Below, piece after piece: positions 25,640 to 34,432 of a stretch of 64,000 bases of DNA (positions within the stretch are counted from its first letter, which is position 1; each line of letters opens with the position of its first letter). The notes beneath the pieces are model-generated. The model did not search any database. It worked only from the letters and a program-made list of their open reading frames with translations, and had not been told where the DNA came from. Location of the stretch: contig NC_022043.1 of the NCBI RefSeq assembly GCF_000444995.1, positions 62,001 through 126,000 of the forward strand, in the 5' to 3' direction. Origin of the DNA: Paracoccus aminophilus JCM 7686. GTDB taxonomy: Bacteria; Pseudomonadota; Alphaproteobacteria; Rhodobacterales; Rhodobacteraceae. Position numbers and translations under genes: made by a program.

Positions 25640-26127
25640 CCGACATCTTCACTCACATAAAGGTTTCTATTCGTTTTTACAGCAGGGCTATTCCCGAGTT
25701 CGGGGGAATGTTGCGGTCAAGATAACTTGTATAAGTATAGGTCCTGCGAGAGGTGGTGAGGCGCGGGCTCAAACTGGGGTCGGCGCTGGTTATTTTGGGG
25801 CAGGTTAAGTGGTTTCCGCCCCTCGCACGTTGAAATGAGGAAGACTTGTGCTGAAAGGCTAATGGGGCTTGCTCCCGGACGCATCCTCAATTTCGTGAAA
25901 ATTATCAGGAAATTTGTCTGATAAGTCAGGAACGGGCCTTGTTCGGCCCATCCAAAGCGGGCTGTCAAAGCGCGTTTTGCCGCGTGTGCTCGCGGGCGCG
26001 GTGGTCAGAGACCTGAGCCAGCGCGCCGCGCCGCGGCGCAAAATCCGAGGCGATCTTGCAGATTTAGATCAATTGATTCGTCAATTCAGACGGGGATCCG
26101 AGCGTTTGGGCTCGGCCGTCACCGGCC
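25640..26127. other. Gene-free stretch between the sensor operon and vgrG
   Basis: About 490 bases without a convincing gene. The part next to 25640 is AT-richer (AAAGGTTTCTATTCGTTTTTACAG on the plus strand) and probably contains the promoter of the minus-strand sensor operon. A perfect palindrome GCGCCGCGGCGC occurs around 26028-26039. No effector or immunity gene is present behind vgrG. Confidence 0.4.
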
Positions 26128-28179
26128 TCAGCTTTCTTCCTCGAACTTGGCGCATTCCTCGCACAGCGGCAGCCCGTCGCGTGCAGCGGCAAGCAGCGTC
26201 GGCACCTGCGCGCCACCGGTGCCGCCGGTGATGACTTGGCCCTTCAGCCAGATCGTCGGCGCCTCGAGTGTGATCCCGGTTGCATCGATGGTGATCTTGC
26301 CGCCGGGGCCCTTGATCTGCATCTTCTCGAAGGCCATCAGCGTATGGACGCGGGTGTTGTTGGTGATCGACTTGCCGACATCCAGCGTGTAGCGCCCCAG
26401 CACCTCGCCCTCGAAATTCCGCCCGGCTTCATAGAGATGATCCGCGAAGATCGTCTGTTTGTGGATATTGCCGACGCGGTGGATGTGATCCTTGCCGTAG
26501 TTTTCCTGCTGGTTGCGGCCGACCTGATAATACATGTCCTGACCGATGGTCTCGCGGTGGTCATTGCCGACCGAGATCGCCTTGTCATGACCGATGGATT
26601 CGCTTTGGTTGTTGCCCACGGCCTTGGCACGGTCGTGACCGATCGAATGGCTTTCGTCTTGCTCGATCACGGTGTTGTGGTCGCGTTGCGCGTGCAGGAA
26701 AATCTCTTCGCGGCCCGACTGATCCTCGAAACGCAGCTCGTTATAGCCGGTGCCCTCATGGGTGTCGGTGCGAAAGGTGCTGACCGTCTTATTGGCGGGC
26801 AGATCGTAGGGAACGTTGTTCTTGCCGTTATAGACGCAACCGGTGACGAGCGGCTTGTCGGGATCGCCTTCGAGGAATTCGACCACGACCTCCATGCCGA
26901 TGCGGGGGATGACCATGCCGCCCCAGCCCGCGCCCGCCCAGTTCTGCGACACGCGGCAGCGCATCGAATAGGCGTCCTTCAGATCCCAGTGGAACCGCAC
27001 GAGGATGCGGCCGAATTCGTCGCAATCGATCTCGCCATCGCCGACCACCATCGCGGTCTGCGGGCCCTGAACCACGGGCACGGCAGTGCGGCGCGGCGGC
27101 GTCATTGGCGCCGAGGCCGGCATCATCGTCCAGGCGCCGTTGAAGGCATAGCCGTCGCTTGCCGGCGAGCCCGATCCATAGGCCTCGCTCAGGAAATGAT
27201 AGCTCGAAGAGAGCACGAGATAGGTCTCGCCCGTGCCCGGCACCGGATCGCCCGAGAGCGAGACCTGCATCCCCGATCCCAGCGAGATGCAATCGCCCGC
27301 CGCACGGTGGCGCTTGTCGCCGCCGCGTTCGCCGTCATTGCGCAGCCCGACCACGGTCTTGCCGCGCCCGCGATCGAGATAATCGCCGGGATAGTCGAAG
27401 CTTTCGATCTTGCCCTGTGCATGGGCGGCATCGCCCTGCCGGTCGACCTCCATCGCGGCAAGCGGGGTCTTGAAGTTGAAATCGGTCAGGCGCACCGCGC
27501 CGGTGGTGATGTTCCTTTCCGGAGCCCATTCCCAGAAATGTTCGCCCTCGGCCTGGTGATGGGCATCGAAGGGTTTGAATTCGCGCGCGCCGACATTCGG
27601 ATGGCTGGAGACATCATCGGTCAGAACGAGGGTATGGCTGCCCTCGGCATGGCGGAAGAAGAAGGAGATCCCGTGCCGCTCCATCTGGCGCCGGGCGAAA
27701 TCGAGGTCGGATTCGCGATACTGGACAGTATATTCCAGCACCGGATAATCGCCGGTTAACGCGAAATCGAAAGCCGGATCGCCAAGCGAGGCATAATCGG
27801 CGAAAAGCTCCTGCAGGATTTGCGTCACGGTTTTATTGTGGAAAATCCGCTGGTTGCGCCGACGCCCCGCGAGCCAAAACCACGGGCGCAGCGTCAGATC
27901 ATAGCGATGCCCGTTCTCGCCCGAGCCGATCCAGCGCGCTTGCGTGACGATGCCGTCGAAATGGCGCGCGCCCTCGCGGCCCTCGATGGTGACGCTGGCA
28001 TGGGTGCCCATGAGGCTGTCGAAATCGAGGTCACGCTCGGCGGACAGGGCCTCGACGCGGTATTCGAAGAGCTCGCTCAGGTGGTCCGACCCGTCAAAGC
28101 GCAAGAGAACCAGAACATCCGGGCCTAAAACCGTCGTCAGATGCCCGAGACGGTCAGTTTGGCGCAAGCTCGTTGACAT
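26128..28179 (-). CDS. vgrG: VgrG-type spike protein of a type VI secretion system
   Basis: A 683-residue VgrG from ATG 28179 (MSTSLRQTDRLGHLTTVLG; GTG 28197 would add six residues). The gp27-like part comes first (FEYRVEALSAERDLDFDSLMG, TQARWIGSGENGHRYDL, ESDLDFARRQMERHGISFFF), then the gp5-like OB fold (MRCRVSQNWAGAGWGG, VEFLEGDPDKPLVTGCVYN) and a long needle of repeating SIGHDRAKAVGNNQSESIGHD-like beta-helix units. It ends in an unusual short tail with PLCEECAKFEEES. No other type VI genes, PAAR protein, effector or adaptor lie nearby, so it is an orphan copy that would serve a system encoded elsewhere. Confidence 0.93.
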   Translation of the reverse strand: MSTSLRQTDRLGHLTTVLGPDVLVLLRFDGSDHLSELFEYRVEALSAERDLDFDSLMGTHASVTIEGREGARHFDGIVTQARWIGSGENGHRYDLTLRPWFWLAGRRRNQRIFHNKTVTQILQELFADYASLGDPAFDFALTGDYPVLEYTVQYRESDLDFARRQMERHGISFFFRHAEGSHTLVLTDDVSSHPNVGAREFKPFDAHHQAEGEHFWEWAPERNITTGAVRLTDFNFKTPLAAMEVDRQGDAAHAQGKIESFDYPGDYLDRGRGKTVVGLRNDGERGGDKRHRAAGDCISLGSGMQVSLSGDPVPGTGETYLVLSSSYHFLSEAYGSGSPASDGYAFNGAWTMMPASAPMTPPRRTAVPVVQGPQTAMVVGDGEIDCDEFGRILVRFHWDLKDAYSMRCRVSQNWAGAGWGGMVIPRIGMEVVVEFLEGDPDKPLVTGCVYNGKNNVPYDLPANKTVSTFRTDTHEGTGYNELRFEDQSGREEIFLHAQRDHNTVIEQDESHSIGHDRAKAVGNNQSESIGHDKAISVGNDHRETIGQDMYYQVGRNQQENYGKDHIHRVGNIHKQTIFADHLYEAGRNFEGEVLGRYTLDVGKSITNNTRVHTLMAFEKMQIKGPGGKITIDATGITLEAPTIWLKGQVITGGTGGAQVPTLLAAARDGLPLCEECAKFEEES

Positions 28180-28261
28180 AAAAACACCGGTAAACACAAA
28201 GGACTTGAAGAAATGCTAGGGTATTTAGACAAAACAGGCAAGATTTTGCCACCGGAAATTG

Positions 28262-28299
28262 CCCGATTTCCCGAAGGTGTGCCTTCGGGTGACATCGGG
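28262..28299 (-). terminator. Nested hairpin downstream of the LPG-synthase-like gene
   Basis: CCCGAAGG (28270-28277) and CCTTCGGG (28282-28289) form a perfect 8-bp stem with a TGTG loop, enclosed by CCCGAT (28262-28267) and ATCGGG (28294-28299). It lies 20-60 bases beyond the stop of the minus-strand gene ending at 28320. No clear T-run is present. Confidence 0.5.
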
Positions 28300-28319
28300 T
28301 TTCCAAAAATGCGGTGAGA

Positions 28320-29300
28320 TCAGGGGGTTGGTGGATCGTTTGGCTGCGCGTCGACGGTTTTGAGCTGCTGATGCTCGAAATAAGCCACGGTCAGAAGGCC
28401 GATCGCCAACGGAATCAGGAAGTAGCAGAGCCGGAAGACCAGCAGCGCGGCGAGCACGGTCTCTGGCGGAAACTCAGGCAAAGCGGTGATGACCGCAAGC
28501 TCAAAGACCCCGATTCCCCCCGGAGCGTGGGACAAAAGCGCCAGCGTGAAGCCCACGACAAAGACGCCCAGCACCACGAAATAGCCGGGGTTGCCCAGAG
28601 CCGGCAAAGCGAAATAGAGGATGCCGCCTGCGAAAAACAGCTCGACCGGGGCCACCACCACCTGCTTCAGCGCGATCGACAGGCTGGGGTAAGAGATGCG
28701 GAAGTTGCGGATTATGAGATCGGGCAGCTTCAAGGCGCTGCCAATCAGGTAAAAAATCACCAGCGCCAGCAGGCCAAAGGCGATCCAGCGCACGGTCGGC
28801 CCAGAGAGCAGGGTTGAGAAACGGTCGTCGAGCGCAGGCACCAAGAGGTAAAGCGCGCCCAAAAGCATCATCACCCCAAGCGCGAAGGTGAGCGAGCAGA
28901 AGGTGGCGAGGACCCCCACCTCGGCCGCACTGAGCCCTTTGGTCGAATAGGCGCGGTAGCGGATCACCGCGCCGGTGAAGGCCGAGGCTCCGAGCGTATG
29001 CGAAAGCGCGTAGCTCGACAGCGAACAGAGCGCGATGAAGAGATAGCCGACCTTTTTATGCAGATGCTGAAGCGCCAGCCCGTCATAGGCCGCAAGGATC
29101 AGATAGCAGCCAAGCGTGCAGATCAGGATCATCAGCCAATGCTGCGAGGGAATCGCCCGCAGATCCAGCCAGAGCACATGCCAAGACATGCCCCGGAGCT
29201 CTTTCGTCAGCAGCCAGAACGAGATCGAGATCGCGGTCAGGCCGATAACCGGCCAGAGAAACCGCTTCCACCTGCTAGAATTGCCGCATTGACCTGCCAC
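28320..29300 (-). CDS. Lysylphosphatidylglycerol-synthase-like/UPF0104 membrane protein
   Basis: About 326 residues from GTG 29300, preceded by GAGG at good spacing; the frame extends further upstream, but that part is arginine-rich and unlike the family. Eight or so transmembrane helices are present, with family motifs SYALSHTLGASAFTGAVIRYRAYS and SHAPGGIGVFELAVI. This is the flippase-type membrane domain of MprF-like proteins without the aminoacyltransferase domain, so it cannot by itself attach lysine to lipid. In alphaproteobacteria such stand-alone domains are of uncertain function, possibly lipid or isoprenoid related. The gene is monocistronic as far as can be seen. Confidence 0.87.
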   Translation of the reverse strand: MAGQCGNSSRWKRFLWPVIGLTAISISFWLLTKELRGMSWHVLWLDLRAIPSQHWLMILICTLGCYLILAAYDGLALQHLHKKVGYLFIALCSLSSYALSHTLGASAFTGAVIRYRAYSTKGLSAAEVGVLATFCSLTFALGVMMLLGALYLLVPALDDRFSTLLSGPTVRWIAFGLLALVIFYLIGSALKLPDLIIRNFRISYPSLSIALKQVVVAPVELFFAGGILYFALPALGNPGYFVVLGVFVVGFTLALLSHAPGGIGVFELAVITALPEFPPETVLAALLVFRLCYFLIPLAIGLLTVAYFEHQQLKTVDAQPNDPPTP

Positions 29301-29757
29301 TTTGCCTCGTCTTCCTGTCGCGCTTTTCCTGACGCGGGCCGAGACCGGCCTTGCGGCAGGCCCGGCGTGCCGGGATAGGATCAGCATTCCGAGGCGGGGG
29401 CAATGCGCCGAAGGGCGCAGACTTTCCCGAGTTGAAATGCCGACATCCGTTCTGTTCGGTCGCATACTGCGCGCGGGTCGGAAGGTCGAGGGGTTTCCTT
29501 GATCGCGCGAACGCTCTGTGCTGGTGCGCGTTAAGGTTGCGCCGTTGCCACTGTGTCACAATCTGCGGCAAGCTGTCACAGCAGATGTTGTCTTTCCCCG
29601 AGCCATCGGAGATTGCTCGGAGGCAGATATCCGAATTGTGCGTTGTTTGCGTGACCGGGATTCTCTCTCGGTGGAACCGCAGGCAAAGCTGCCCGTTGCC
29701 TCATACCAGTGACGTTCGAATCTCTGCGCTGGGTATTTCGGGCCGTCAGGAAGAACT
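29301..29757. other. Gene-free divergent control region
   Basis: About 450 bases between the minus-strand membrane protein and the EmrA-like gene. It has several short open frames but none convincing. A perfect 6-bp hairpin, TGCGCC-GAAG-GGCGCA, lies at 29404-29419. The promoter of the efflux operon is presumably in the less GC-rich part after 29550. Confidence 0.4.
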
Positions 29758-30888
29758 ATGAATAAGAAACTGATTATCATCGGTGCGGTGGCTGTCGCGG
29801 CGGGCGTCGGCATGTGGTTCTGGTGGCAGCATTCCAAGCTGCATCCGTCGACGGACGACGCCTATCTGACCGCCGATATGATCACGATTTCTCCGCAGAT
29901 CGGCGGGCGCGTGCTTTTGGTCGATGTGACCGAAAACCAGCGCGTCACAGCCGGGGACGCGCTTTTCACGATCGACGACACGCCGGTTCAAGCCGCGGTC
30001 TCGGCGGCGCAGGCCAAGCTTGATATCGCGCTGCAAGGCAGCGGCGTGACTGGCGCCGACATCAGCCAGGCCGAGGCGCGGCTTGCGGGCGCGCGGGCGG
30101 GGCTTTCAAATGCCCAGCTGACCTATGACCGGCAGGTTACGCTGTTTCGCAAGGGCGATGTCGCCAAAGCCGCGCGCGATCTGGCGCAGGCCCAGCTCGA
30201 TCAGGCTGCGGCCGAGGTCAAGGCCGCCGAAGCGGCGCTGAAGGCCGCGCAGGATCAGCACGGCTCGAGCGGCGATGAAAACGCGCAGGTGCGCGCCGCT
30301 CAGGCCGCACTCGATCAGGAAAAGATCTCGCTTGGCTATACCCGGGTCACCGCGCCCGCCTCGGGTTGGGTATCGAACCTGACCTTGCGGCCGGGGCAGG
30401 TCGTCGATACCGGACAGGGGCTCTTCACGCTGGTCGAGGACAGCAGCTGGTGGATCGTCGCGAATTTCAAGGAAACCGATCTGGACCGCATCCGCCCGGG
30501 CCAGCCCGCATCAATCGAGATCGACATGTATCCCGGCCTTAAGCTTAAGGGCCATGTCGAGAGCATTGGCGCGGGCTCGGGGTCGAGCTTTTCGATTCTG
30601 CCGCCCGAGAATGCGAGCGGGAACTGGGTGAAAGTGACGCAACGTTTCCCGGTCCGCGTGCGGTTGGATGAAGTGCCGACCGATCCCGCCTTCCAACTGC
30701 GCACCGGCGCCTCGACCACGGTCACGGTCGATACGACGCAGAGCGGTGGTGCGGCCCCGCAGACCCAGCCCACGACCGCCCCCGCCCCTGGGGCGGGCCA
30801 ACCGGCCCAATCGGCGGTCGCCGGGGCTGGTCAGGCAGGCGCGGCAGAGCCCGCCGCAGCGGCGGCGAAGCCGGGCCAAGCCGAATGA
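29758..30888 (+). CDS. EmrA/HlyD-type membrane-fusion protein
   Basis: A 376-residue periplasmic adaptor. The N-terminal anchor is LIIIGAVAVAAGVGMWFWW. A biotinyl-lipoyl-like half follows (STDDAYLTADMITISPQIGGRV, VTENQRVTAGDALFTIDD), then a coiled-coil hairpin rich in Ala/Gln (about 80-185), the second lipoyl half (YTRVTAPASGWVSNLTLRPG) and a beta-barrel (WWIVANFKETDLDRIRPGQ). The last 50 residues are a low-complexity Pro/Ala/Gly tail (QTQPTTAPAPGAGQPAQSA), unusual for EmrA. Its stop overlaps the exporter gene by four bases, so adaptor and pump are made together as an EmrAB-like multidrug system. Confidence 0.92.
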   Translation: MNKKLIIIGAVAVAAGVGMWFWWQHSKLHPSTDDAYLTADMITISPQIGGRVLLVDVTENQRVTAGDALFTIDDTPVQAAVSAAQAKLDIALQGSGVTGADISQAEARLAGARAGLSNAQLTYDRQVTLFRKGDVAKAARDLAQAQLDQAAAEVKAAEAALKAAQDQHGSSGDENAQVRAAQAALDQEKISLGYTRVTAPASGWVSNLTLRPGQVVDTGQGLFTLVEDSSWWIVANFKETDLDRIRPGQPASIEIDMYPGLKLKGHVESIGAGSGSSFSILPPENASGNWVKVTQRFPVRVRLDEVPTDPAFQLRTGASTTVTVDTTQSGGAAPQTQPTTAPAPGAGQPAQSAVAGAGQAGAAEPAAAAAKPGQAE

Positions 30889-32402
30889 CCGAAACCAGCC
30901 CGGTCAAATGGGGCGTGGTGCTGGCGGTCGTGATGACCGCCATTCTCGAGGTGCTCGACAGCACCATCGTGAACGTCGCGCTGCCCCATATGAAGGCGGC
31001 TTTCGGCATTACCTCGGACCAGACTGTCTGGATTTTGACGAGCTATATCGTCTCGGCGGTGGCGGCGATGCCGCTGACCGGGCTGATGGCGCGCCGCTAT
31101 GGTCGCCGTCGCCTGATCATGACCGCGATCATCGGCTTTACCGTGTCTTCGGCCTTGTGCGGCGCCTCGATCAGCATTGGCATGATGGTGGCCTGCCGCA
31201 TCCTGCAAGGCCTGTTCGGCGCCTTCCTGATCCCGCTGTCGCAGTCGATTCTGTTTGACAGCTTCCCGGTGGAAAAACGCGGGCAGGCGATGGCGCTGTT
31301 CGGACTTGGCGTGATCGTCGCACCGATCCTTGGCCCGACCGTCGGCGCAATCTTGACCGAGCATTTCAGCTGGCGCGCGGTCTTTTACGTCAATATCCCG
31401 GTCGCGGTTCTGGCGCTGCTGATGATGGCAGGCGGTCTGCCGAAGGAGGATCCGAAGCCCGCGCCGATCGACTGGACCGGGCTGATCCTGATGGTGCTGG
31501 CAGTGGGCGGCCTGCAGATGATGCTCGACATGGGCGAAAGCAAGGACTGGTTTTCCTCGCATTTCATTCAGGTCTCGCTGCTGGTCTTCGTTTTCGCCGG
31601 GGCCGCCTTTCTGGCGCATAGCCTTGGCAACAAGCACAGCGTCGTCGATCTGAAGCTCTTCGCCGACCGCAGCTTCGCCGCCGCGAATATTGCGATGATG
31701 GGCTTTGGTCTGGCGATGTTCGGCACGATCGCGATCCTGCCTCTGTTCGTGCAGGGGCTTTTGGATTTCGACGTGCTGACGGCGGGTTATCTTTTCATGC
31801 CGCGCGGGCTGGCCGCCGGGGTCACTATGGTCGTGACCGGCTCGATCCTCCTTAAAAAATTCGACCCGCGTTTGCTGGTGGCCTGCGGGCTGGTGATGAC
31901 CGGGCTTGGCAATATCATGCTGGCGCGGGAAAATCTCTTCTCGGGCTTTTGGGATCTCGCTTGGCCCGGGGCGGTTTCCGGTGTCGGCATGGGCCTTTTC
32001 TTCGTGCCGATGTCGACGGTGGCCTTCCAGAAGATCTCGCGCGAACGGCAGGACGAAGCCTCGGGCCTTTACGGCGTGGTGCGTCAGATTGGCAGCTCGA
32101 TCGGGATTGCGATTGCGGGTTGGCAGGTCTCATCGCGGACCCAGATCCACTGGCACGATCTCACCGCCCATATCACCGAGGTCAATCCGACCGTGCAGCA
32201 TTGGGCCGAGGTCCACGGCATCCCGCTTCTCAGCCCGGCGGCGGCGGGGCAGTTGACCCAGATCGTCGCGGCGCAGGCGCAGATGCTGGCCTTCAAGGAC
32301 GTCTTCCTGCTGACCGGCTGGGGCGCTTTCGCGATGCTGCCGGTGGTGTTGCTGATGGAGCGTCCGCATCTGGGGCAGGGCGCCCCGGCTGCCGCGCATT
32401 GA
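30885..32402 (+). CDS. EmrB/QacA-type DHA2 multidrug exporter
   Basis: A 505-residue major-facilitator protein with about 14 transmembrane helices. Family motifs include LDSTIVNVALPHM in TM1, the loop GLMARRYGRRRLIM, RILQGLFGAFLIPLSQ, GPTVGAILTEHFSWRAVFYVNIP (motif C) and VSGVGMGLFFVPMSTVAF. It is a proton-driven inner-membrane exporter that couples with the adjacent EmrA-like adaptor and an outer-membrane channel not present here. Substrates cannot be told from sequence. A phospholipase-D-family gene follows after about 170 bases. Confidence 0.93.
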   Translation: MTETSPVKWGVVLAVVMTAILEVLDSTIVNVALPHMKAAFGITSDQTVWILTSYIVSAVAAMPLTGLMARRYGRRRLIMTAIIGFTVSSALCGASISIGMMVACRILQGLFGAFLIPLSQSILFDSFPVEKRGQAMALFGLGVIVAPILGPTVGAILTEHFSWRAVFYVNIPVAVLALLMMAGGLPKEDPKPAPIDWTGLILMVLAVGGLQMMLDMGESKDWFSSHFIQVSLLVFVFAGAAFLAHSLGNKHSVVDLKLFADRSFAAANIAMMGFGLAMFGTIAILPLFVQGLLDFDVLTAGYLFMPRGLAAGVTMVVTGSILLKKFDPRLLVACGLVMTGLGNIMLARENLFSGFWDLAWPGAVSGVGMGLFFVPMSTVAFQKISRERQDEASGLYGVVRQIGSSIGIAIAGWQVSSRTQIHWHDLTAHITEVNPTVQHWAEVHGIPLLSPAAAGQLTQIVAAQAQMLAFKDVFLLTGWGAFAMLPVVLLMERPHLGQGAPAAAH

Positions 32403-32568
32403 TCGGCCCGCGCGACGCTCGGCTGTGGCTCGCGCGCCGCCTTGGCGTGACATCTGGCTGCGCTGGAACAGAGCCCCTTGCGGCGCGGCGCGGTTTCGCC
32501 ATGCTCGGGGGACAGAGCGGGAGCATCTGCCGCGGGCCGAACGGGCAGGCAAGGAAGAGGAGCGGCTT

Positions 32569-34116
32569 TTGATCGTGATCGTCCTGAAGATCCTGCTCTG
32601 GACCGTGGTCGCTCTGGTTGCGGCCATTCTGGTGGCCCGGTTGATCTTTCGCCTGCCCTCGATCGCGGGCCGCCCCTTCGAGGCCGCCATTCCCGCCGAT
32701 GAAACCACCCGGCTTGGGCGCGAGATGTTCGCGGGAATGCGCACCCATCCGGGTCTGAGCGGCTTCATCCCGCTGATGAGCGGCCATGACGCTTTGGGCA
32801 GCCGACTTGAGCTGGCGCATCGGGCCGAGCGTTCAATCGACGTGCAATATTACATCTGGCACGACGACACGTCTGGACGGCTGCTGCTGAAGGCGCTGCA
32901 TGATGCGGCCTTGCGCGGCGTCCGGGTGCGGCTATTGCTCGACGACAACGGAATCCCGGGGCTCGATGACACGCTTTATGCGCTGAACGCGCTCGAGCAT
33001 TTCGAGGTCCGGCTGTTCAATCCCTCGACCATTCGGCGTCCGAAATATGCAGGCTATGCGTTCGATCTTTTGCGCATGAACCGGCGGATGCACAACAAAT
33101 CCTATCTGGTTGATGGGGCGCTGGCGATCATTGGCGGGCGCAACATTGGCGATGAGTACTTTCAGGTCGGGGACGCCGATTTTTATCTCGACCTCGATGT
33201 CATCGCGATTGGCCCGATCGTCGCCGAGACGGCAGAGGCCTTTGACGCCTATTGGAATTGCAGCTCGGTCTTCGCGCTCGAACAGATCGTGCGCAAGGTC
33301 AAGGATCCGGATGCATTGCGCGAAACCCTGACGACCTCGGCCAGCACGCCCGAGGCGCAGAAGGTGGTGGGCGAGCTGACCACCAGCGCCGAGCGGCTGA
33401 ACCGGCACAGCATCACCCCGGATTGGACCGAGATCCGGCTGGTCGTAGATGATCCGATCAAGGGCACCGGCGGGGCCAAGCGCAAGCATCTGATGGTCAC
33501 CCATCTCGATCAGATTCTGGGCGGCGTCGAAAGCGAGCTTAATCTGGTCTCGGCCTATTTCGTGCCGGGAACGGGCGGGCTGCGGCTGTTTTCAAGTCTC
33601 GCGCGGACGCGGCGCGTGCGGATCCTGACCAATGCGCTTGATACGACTGATGTGCTGATGGTCCATGCCGGTTATACGAAATACCGCCGCCGTCTGCTCA
33701 AGGCCGGGGTCGAGCTTTTCGAGCTGAAGCTGCGCGCGGGCAAGGTGCGCGGCGACGAGGAAATCAAGCGCTTCGGTCTTTCGGGCGCAAGTCTTCACGC
33801 CAAAACCTTTGCCATCGACCAGAAACGCGTGTTCATCGGCTCGTTCAACTTTGACCCACGCTCGGCGCTTCTGAATTGCGAAATGGGCTTTATGATCGAA
33901 AGCCCGGTGCTGGCCAAAATGACCACGGCGGCCTTTGACGGCGCGCTGGAGGTCATGTGCTACAAGCCCCAGCTCAGTGTCGAAGAGCGCCTTGTCTGGA
34001 CCGAGAAAAAGCACGACGGCAAGGTTGCGATCTATCAGCAAGAGCCCGGCTCGACGCTTTATGATCAGGCGGCGATTGTCGTGATCGGTGTTTTGCCGAT
34101 CGAATGGTTGCTCTAG
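32569..34116 (+). CDS. Phospholipase-D-family protein (cardiolipin-synthase-like)
   Basis: About 515 residues, probably starting at TTG 32569 behind a GGAAGAGGAG ribosome-binding site, or at GTG 32575; the open frame upstream to 32425 is arginine-rich and not part of the family. One N-terminal membrane helix (LKILLWTVVALVAAILVARL) precedes two PLD halves with catalytic HKD motifs: MHNKSYLVDGALAIIGGRN and LHAKTFAIDQKRVFIGSFNF. The spacing fits membrane-anchored cardiolipin synthases (ClsC-like) and related phospholipases. It lies downstream of the EmrAB genes and may be cotranscribed; the functional link, if any, would be membrane remodelling. Confidence 0.88.
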   Translation: MIVIVLKILLWTVVALVAAILVARLIFRLPSIAGRPFEAAIPADETTRLGREMFAGMRTHPGLSGFIPLMSGHDALGSRLELAHRAERSIDVQYYIWHDDTSGRLLLKALHDAALRGVRVRLLLDDNGIPGLDDTLYALNALEHFEVRLFNPSTIRRPKYAGYAFDLLRMNRRMHNKSYLVDGALAIIGGRNIGDEYFQVGDADFYLDLDVIAIGPIVAETAEAFDAYWNCSSVFALEQIVRKVKDPDALRETLTTSASTPEAQKVVGELTTSAERLNRHSITPDWTEIRLVVDDPIKGTGGAKRKHLMVTHLDQILGGVESELNLVSAYFVPGTGGLRLFSSLARTRRVRILTNALDTTDVLMVHAGYTKYRRRLLKAGVELFELKLRAGKVRGDEEIKRFGLSGASLHAKTFAIDQKRVFIGSFNFDPRSALLNCEMGFMIESPVLAKMTTAAFDGALEVMCYKPQLSVEERLVWTEKKHDGKVAIYQQEPGSTLYDQAAIVVIGVLPIEWLL

Positions 34117-34432
34117 GGCCAATCAGGCACAGGTCAAAGCCCCGGATTGACGCCGCAGAGTGTGACCTCTCGCACTGATGATCCGGAGATTTCGGCACCG
34201 ATTCTGGGATAATTTCCCGAACTGGCTGAGATCATCTCAAAATCTCGGGATTTTTTCCTGTACTCCGACATCAAAGAGCAAAACATGCTCTGGAACGCAC
34301 CTTTTTTGGAATGGCGGGACGGCGGAACTCGGGCGTAGTTTATACACGACCATATAGGGCGTGATTAAGCCCTGCCGACCCGGGAACTCCCTGAGGCCTT
34401 GCGCCGCGGAGCCGTGCAGAAAGGACGTTGAG
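34117..34432. other. Control region between the PLD gene and the monooxygenase operon
   Basis: About 315 bases with no gene. It holds a terminator-like hairpin (34215-34256) and then an AT-rich patch (TAGTTTATACACGACCATATAG, 34337-34358, read as two shorter pieces) that is the likely promoter of the operon beginning at 34433. No known riboswitch pattern was recognised. Confidence 0.45.
34215..34256 (+). terminator. Hairpin with T-run
   Basis: TCCCGA (34215-34220) pairs with TCGGGA (34245-34250), followed by TTTTTT. The loop contains its own dyad TGAGATCATCTCA (34227-34239). It is probably the terminator of the upstream PLD gene, although 100 bases behind it; the inner dyad could be an operator. 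Confidence 0.5.

Noticed and set aside
26070..26095. FNR-like site TTGATTCGTCAA upstream of the sensor operon
   Set aside because: Only four bases separate the TTGA and TCAA half-sites, whereas the FNR consensus needs six; it also lies far from any start codon.
34117..34432. Riboswitch before the monooxygenase/SsuCAB operon
   Set aside because: The leader was read for SAM-type patterns because of the sulfur context; no known conserved core was found.
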